This document shows positions 60,433 through 64,000 of a stretch of DNA of 64,000 bases, piece after piece. The notes under the pieces are model-generated. The model worked only from the letters and a program-made list of their open reading frames with translations, was not told the origin of the DNA and made no database searches. A program made the translations under genes and the position numbers. Source of the DNA: JAWKIW01 sp041394145 (lineage in GTDB: Bacteria; Actinomycetota; Acidimicrobiia; Acidimicrobiales; Acidimicrobilacustridaceae); the NCBI GenBank assembly GCA_041394145.1, contig JAWKIW010000003.1, forward strand, positions 62,001-126,000. Reading direction: 5' to 3'. The stretch's first letter is position 1, and each line of letters begins with the position of its first letter.

Positions 60433-61152
60433 ATGACCGTGGGATCGGCCCTGGCGGGGACCCTCGACGAGCTGAGCCTGCACGAGCTGCTCGGCTTCCT
60501 GGCCGAGACCGGCCAGTCGGGGGTGATCGAGTTCGCCGGGCGCAGCCCGGCGGTGGTGGTGGTGCACCAGGGCCGGGTCACCGTGGCCCTGTCGGAGAAC
60601 GGTCCCACGCTGCAGCAGGTGTTCATCGGCTCGGGCATCACCGACGCCGATGGCTGGTGGGACGCGTCCGCCCAGGCCCGCCGCGACGGCTCCCTGTGCG
60701 ACGCCGTGATCGACGCCGGCGCCGATCCGACCAGGGTCGAGCAGGTCCTGCACGACCAGACGCTGGGCACGATCTTCGAGCTCACGCTGCCGAGCAACGA
60801 CCGCTTCAGCTTCTCCCCCGGCGCCACCCACCCGCTGGGCACGCGCTTCACGTTCGACCACCGCGAGCTGCTCGCCGAGGCCGAACGCCGCGTCGAGGCC
60901 TGGAAGGTGATCGCCGAGTCGGTCCCGTCGACCGCGCTCGTCATGGCGCCGGTGCGCCACCTCGCGAGCGACAGCGTCACCATCACCGCGGCGGACTGGG
61001 ACGTGCTGTCGCTGCTCGACGGCCGGCGCACCGTCGCCGACATCATCCGCGAGCTCGGCATGAGCGCGTTCGGCGTGTGCGCCACCGTCCACCGGCTGCG
61101 CCAGGCCGCCCTCGTCGAGCCCGTGGCCGGGCACCACGCGAACGGCGTCTGA
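60433..61152 (+). CDS. DUF4388 (PATAN) domain protein
   Basis: The 239-residue product begins LAGTLDELSLHELLGFLAETGQSGVIEFAGRSPAVVVVHQGRVTVAL, the PATAN/DUF4388 fold known from response regulators and roadblock/GTPase systems. The N-terminal part continues to about residue 130. The C-terminal part has ITAADWDVLSLLDGRRTVADIIRELGMSAFGVCATVHRLRQAALVEP, a winged-helix-like domain. It diverges from the conservon, and PATAN proteins often function with roadblock and Ras-like GTPases. A role in the same signalling system is plausible but unproven. Confidence 0.85.
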   Translation: MTVGSALAGTLDELSLHELLGFLAETGQSGVIEFAGRSPAVVVVHQGRVTVALSENGPTLQQVFIGSGITDADGWWDASAQARRDGSLCDAVIDAGADPTRVEQVLHDQTLGTIFELTLPSNDRFSFSPGATHPLGTRFTFDHRELLAEAERRVEAWKVIAESVPSTALVMAPVRHLASDSVTITAADWDVLSLLDGRRTVADIIRELGMSAFGVCATVHRLRQAALVEPVAGHHANGV

Positions 61153-61213
61153 CCGCCGGCGGAACCGTGCCGGCAGGCGCACCGCGCATCCACCGCGCCC
61201 GATCGCCGGGGGA

Positions 61214-61221
61214 TATAGAGT
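61214..61221 (+). promoter_or_regulatory. -10-like TATAGAGT upstream of membrane protein gene
   Basis: TATAGAGT is an AT-rich island in very GC-rich DNA, 37 bases before GTG 61259. It contains both TATAGA and TAGAGT. The mRNA would then include a strong ribosome site (GAAGGAG) seven bases before the start. Confidence 0.45.
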
Positions 61222-61258
61222 GCGCGCCGACAACCCTCGTAGGTGAAGGAGTGGTGGC

Positions 61259-61984
61259 GTGAGCGACAGTTCGCAAGGCCCCGGTTGGTGGCAGGCCTCT
61301 GACGGCAAGTGGTACCCGCCGGAGCAGGCCCCGGGCTACCAGGCCGCGGGAGCCGGTGGTGCCGGCGGACCCGTCCAGTTCGACCTGGGCGCCGCCCTGA
61401 CCTACGGCTGGAACAAGTTCGTCCAGTACATCGGCCAGGTGATCATCATCGTGCTGATCGTGGTCGGCGTGAACATCCTGTTCAACATCTTCCGCGGCAT
61501 CGTGAACTCGCAGGTGTCGGGCCTCGTCGGCCTGTTCATCAGCCTGGGCATGTCGATCCTCGGCTTCGTCATCAGCCTGGTCCTGCAGATCGGTCTGATC
61601 CGCATGGCGCTGATGATCACCAACGGCGAGACACCCGACCCGGGCACCGTGTTCAAGTTCGACAACCTCGGCCCGTACGCGATCGCCTCCATCCTGGTGG
61701 GCATCCTCACGTTCCTGGGCCTGTTCGTGTTCTGCATCGGCGCCCTGATCGTGGCCTTCTTCACGGTCTTCTACGGCTTCTACTGCATCGACCAGAACCA
61801 GGGCCCGACGGACTGCATCATGTCGAGCTTCAACCTCGTGAAGGACAACATCGGTCAGGTGCTGCTGTTCGTCATCATCGTCGTCGTGCTGAACTTCATC
61901 ACCTGCGGCCTCGCCTACGGCGTCACCCAGATCGCCACGGGCTACGCCTACCGGACGCTGAACGGCCAGCCCGTCGCTCCCTGA
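61259..61984 (+). CDS. membrane protein with N-terminal GWWQASDGKWYPPE motif
   Basis: The 241-residue product opens MSDSSQGPGWWQASDGKWYPPEQAPG, a tryptophan-rich motif related to the short DUF2510-type segments found at the N-terminus of many actinobacterial membrane proteins. After a Gly-rich hinge come FDLGAALTYGWNKFVQYIG and about five membrane helices (VIIIVLIVVGVNILFNIF, LFISLGMSILGFVISLVLQI, YAIASILVGILTFLGLFVF, GALIVAFFTVFYGFYC and VLLFVIIVVVLNFITCGLAYG). The pattern with IVNSQV and DCIMSSFNLVKDNIGQVLL resembles DUF975/YciC-like envelope proteins. Start GTG 61259 is set by GAAGGAG seven bases upstream. Function is unknown. Confidence 0.8.
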   Translation: MSDSSQGPGWWQASDGKWYPPEQAPGYQAAGAGGAGGPVQFDLGAALTYGWNKFVQYIGQVIIIVLIVVGVNILFNIFRGIVNSQVSGLVGLFISLGMSILGFVISLVLQIGLIRMALMITNGETPDPGTVFKFDNLGPYAIASILVGILTFLGLFVFCIGALIVAFFTVFYGFYCIDQNQGPTDCIMSSFNLVKDNIGQVLLFVIIVVVLNFITCGLAYGVTQIATGYAYRTLNGQPVAP

Positions 61985-61997
61985 CACCGGCTGTCAC

Positions 61998-62025
61998 CGG
62001 GGCCCCGCCTGATGGCGGGGCCCCG
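61998..62025. terminator. 12-bp bidirectional hairpin terminator
   Basis: CGGGGCCCCGCC (61998-62009) and GGCGGGGCCCCG (62014-62025) form a perfect 12-bp stem around TGAT, between the convergent membrane-protein and gltD genes. It can serve both strands. Confidence 0.75.
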
Positions 62026-62071
62026 TCGCGTGCGGCGGGCCTCGGGCCGATGCCGGCGGCTCGACGACCCG

Positions 62072-63535
62072 TCAGCGCAGCGGCGCGGCGTCGGGGCTGA
62101 GCGGGGCCGGCAGGTCGGTGTGACCCATCAGGTGGGCGTCGACGGCGGCCGCCGCTGAGCGGCCCTCGGCGATGGCCCACACGATGAGGCTCTGGCCCCG
62201 GCCCATGTCGCCGCACACGAACACCTCGTCGACGTTGGTGCGCCACGAGCCGTCGCGGGCCACGTTGCCCCGGCCGTCGAGCTCGACGCCGAGCTGGGCC
62301 AGCAGGCCCTCGGGCTGGGCCCCCGTGAAGCCCATGGCGAGCAGGACCAGCTCGCAGGGCAGCTCGAACTCGGACCCCTCGACCTTCTCGAACGAGGGTC
62401 GACCGTCGACCATCGTCGACTGCACCTCGTGGGCGCGGAGCGCGGCGACGCGGCCCTGGTCGTCACCGACGAACTCGATGGTCGACACGGCGTAGACGCG
62501 CTCGCCGCCCTCCTCGTGGGCCGACGACGTGCGGAACATCAGCGGCCACGTCGGCCACGGCGTGGACGGATCGCGCTCCTCGGGCGGCCGGGGCATGATC
62601 TCGAACTGGTGGACCGACACCGCGCCCTGCCGGTGCGAGGTGCCGAGGCAGTCGGCACCGGTGTCGCCCCCGCCGATGATGACCACCCGCTTGCCCTCGG
62701 CGGTGATGGTCGGCTCGTCGAGGTCGCCCTCCTGCACCCGGTTCGCGATGGGGAGGAACTCCATCGCCTGGTGGATGCCGTCGAGGTCGCGGCCCGGGAT
62801 GGGCAGGTCGCGACGGACGGTGGCGCCGCCGGCGAGCACGACGGCATCGAAGTCGCGGCGCAGCTCGTCGCCGGTCACGTCGACGCCGACGTGGACGTTG
62901 CAGCGGAACTCGGTGCCCTCGGCCCGCATCTGGTCGAGGCGGCGATCGAGGTGGCGCTTCTCCATCTTGAACTCGGGGATCCCGTAGCGCAGCAGCCCGC
63001 CGGGGCGGTCGTCCCGCTCGTAGACCACGACCTCGTGCCCGGCGCGGGTGAGCTGCTGGGCGGCGGCCAGCCCCGCAGGACCAGAGCCGACGACGGCCAC
63101 CTTCTTGCCGGTGAGCACCGCGGGGCGCACCGGCTTGACCCAGCCCTCGCTCCACGCCCGGTCGATGATCTCGACCTCCACCTGCTTGATGGTGACCGGC
63201 GGCTGGTTGATGCCGAGCACGCACGCGGCCTCGCACGGTGCCGGGCACAGGCGCCCGGTGAACTCGGGGAAGTTGTTGGTGGCGTGCAGCCGCTCGATGG
63301 CCTCGCGCCAGTGATCCCGGTAGACGAGGTCGTTCCACTCCGGGATCAGGTTGCCCAGTGGACAGCCGTTGTTGCAGAACGGGATCCCGCAGTCCATGCA
63401 ACGGGATGCCTGCGTGCGGATCTTCTCGATGGGGAAGTCCTCGTAGACCTCCCGCCAGTCCTTCAGCCGCACCGGCACCTCGCGCCGCGTGGGCAGCTCG
63501 CGCGTGTGCCGCAAGAACCCCTGCACATCTCCCAT
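62072..63535 (-). CDS. gltD: glutamate synthase small subunit
   Basis: GltD (487 residues) passes electrons from NADPH to the large GltB subunit for glutamate synthesis from glutamine and 2-oxoglutarate. The N-terminal iron-sulfur region has RCMDCGIPFCNNGCPLGNLIPEWNDLVY and RLCPAPCEAACVLGIN. The first dinucleotide fold is KKVAVVGSGPAGLAAAQQL, then RYGIPEFKMEK, and the second is KRVVIIGGGDTGADCLGTSHRQG. The C-terminal flavin contact is VFVCGDMGRGQSLIVWAIAEGR. ATG 63535 is set by GAGGAGG eight bases upstream and follows the gltB stop by 13 bases, so the two form an operon in the order gltB-gltD. Confidence 0.97.
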   Translation of the reverse strand: MGDVQGFLRHTRELPTRREVPVRLKDWREVYEDFPIEKIRTQASRCMDCGIPFCNNGCPLGNLIPEWNDLVYRDHWREAIERLHATNNFPEFTGRLCPAPCEAACVLGINQPPVTIKQVEVEIIDRAWSEGWVKPVRPAVLTGKKVAVVGSGPAGLAAAQQLTRAGHEVVVYERDDRPGGLLRYGIPEFKMEKRHLDRRLDQMRAEGTEFRCNVHVGVDVTGDELRRDFDAVVLAGGATVRRDLPIPGRDLDGIHQAMEFLPIANRVQEGDLDEPTITAEGKRVVIIGGGDTGADCLGTSHRQGAVSVHQFEIMPRPPEERDPSTPWPTWPLMFRTSSAHEEGGERVYAVSTIEFVGDDQGRVAALRAHEVQSTMVDGRPSFEKVEGSEFELPCELVLLAMGFTGAQPEGLLAQLGVELDGRGNVARDGSWRTNVDEVFVCGDMGRGQSLIVWAIAEGRSAAAAVDAHLMGHTDLPAPLSPDAAPLR

Positions 63536-63548
63536 GACGAGTTCCTCC

Positions 63549-64000
63549 TCAGCCCCGGGCGGCGGCCATGACGGCCGCCACCGGGTCCTCGCCGCGCTCG
63601 GCGGCCCGGCGCTCCGCGTCGAGCACCCGCTTGTAGTCCTTCGGCATCACCTTCACGAAGCGCTCGACCTCGTCGGCCCAGCCCTCGATGATGCGGCGAG
63701 CGACGGCCGAGTCGGTCTCCTCGAGGTGGCGGCGGATCCGGTCGTGGAGCCACTCACGGTCGTCGCCGTCGAGCGGGTCGAGGTCGACCATCTCGGGGTT
63801 CACGCAGGTGCCGAAGTCGCCCGCAACGTCGTACACGTAGGCGATGCCCCCGGACATGCCGGCACCGAAGTTGCGGCCGGTGCCGCCGAGCACGACGGCC
63901 CGCCCACCCGTCATGTACTCGCAGGCGTGGTCGCCCACGCCCTCGACGACCGCCACGGCCCCGGAGTTGCGCACGCAGAACCTCTCCCCCACGACGCCCC
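63549..64000 (-). CDS. gltB: glutamate synthase large subunit, C-terminal part
   Basis: The frame is open to the window edge and gives the last 150 or so residues of GltB. It reads GERFCVRNSGAVAVVEGVGDHACEYMTGG, then RAVVLGGTGRNFGAGMSGGIAYVYD, the repeated Gly pattern of the GXGXG beta-helix domain of glutamate synthase. The stretch CVNPEMVDLDPL follows, and the end is ERFVKVMPKDYKRVLDAERRAAERGEDPVAAVMAAARG. Active-site and FMN domains lie beyond the window. It is the upstream gene of gltB-gltD. Confidence 0.96.
   Translation of the reverse strand, partial: GVVGERFCVRNSGAVAVVEGVGDHACEYMTGGRAVVLGGTGRNFGAGMSGGIAYVYDVAGDFGTCVNPEMVDLDPLDGDDREWLHDRIRRHLEETDSAVARRIIEGWADEVERFVKVMPKDYKRVLDAERRAAERGEDPVAAVMAAARG

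Overview
The window is 64 kb of very GC-rich DNA with dense genes and almost exclusively G/C-ending codons. It is most likely from a high-GC actinobacterium. A conservon (cvnA-cvnB-cvnC-cvnD), an AftD-type arabinofuranosyltransferase, a SigR/SigH-type promoter in front of lon, many GTG starts with GTGA/ATGA overlaps, and a membrane protein opening with GWWQASDGKWYPPE all point to Actinobacteria, and I suspect the Acidimicrobiia. That class assignment is an inference. I saw no rRNA, tRNA, CRISPR array, transposase or integrase.

Layout. 0.2-0.9 kb holds a small DUF433/DUF5615 toxin-antitoxin-like pair. 1-6.7 kb (minus strand) is yajC-secD-secF-rel. 7-8.5 kb (plus strand) holds two secreted or lipoprotein genes. 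8.5-13.6 kb (minus strand) holds queA-tgt, a hypothetical gene and an acyl-CoA ligase, so the widespread order queA-tgt-yajC-secD-secF-rel is split here by about 3 kb. 13.7-38.7 kb is a large cell-envelope glycan locus: a PIG-V-like mannosyltransferase, four GT39-type glycosyltransferases (one fused to an acyltransferase), an FAD oxidoreductase of UDP-galactopyranose-mutase type, GT2 and GT4 enzymes, DUF2304, a methyltransferase, a polysaccharide deacetylase, a GNAT-like protein, a lipase, a 1528-residue AftD homologue and an AT3-SGNH acyltransferase. 38.8-47.9 kb is mixed metabolism and regulation: ArfB, hydrolases, a GGDEF-EAL protein, two quinone oxidoreductases, a nitroreductase, a Gfo/Idh oxidoreductase and a TetR regulator. 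47.9-49.8 kb is one reading frame joining a cytochrome P450 to a TetR regulator. Then come lon, a second AT3-SGNH protein and a GT2 gene. 55.9-61.2 kb is the conservon with a divergent PATAN/DUF4388 gene. 62-64 kb is gltD and the 3' end of gltB.

How the genes fit together. The envelope locus is built as blocks of translationally coupled genes whose starts overlap the preceding stop by 1-8 bases. Polyprenyl-phosphate-dependent GT-C enzymes (PIG-V, GT39, AftD), soluble GT2/GT4 enzymes and O-acyl/deacetyl modifiers together suggest assembly and decoration of an arabinan- or mannan-like surface polymer at the outer face of the membrane. The conservon (sensor kinase, roadblock, DUF742 and small GTPase) and the neighbouring PATAN protein form a probable membrane-to-GTPase signalling module.

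Reliability. At least seven genes, including the housekeeping gene rel, switch frame by single-base steps while keeping recognisable protein sequence in each frame. That many lesions in essential or conserved genes is better explained by indel errors in the underlying assembly than by gene decay. It also means apparent fusions, above all P450-TetR, must be confirmed. A recurring -10-like hexamer (TACGCT, TAGCCT, TAGCGT, TAGGGT and similar) placed 6-11 bases before start codons suggests widespread leaderless transcription.
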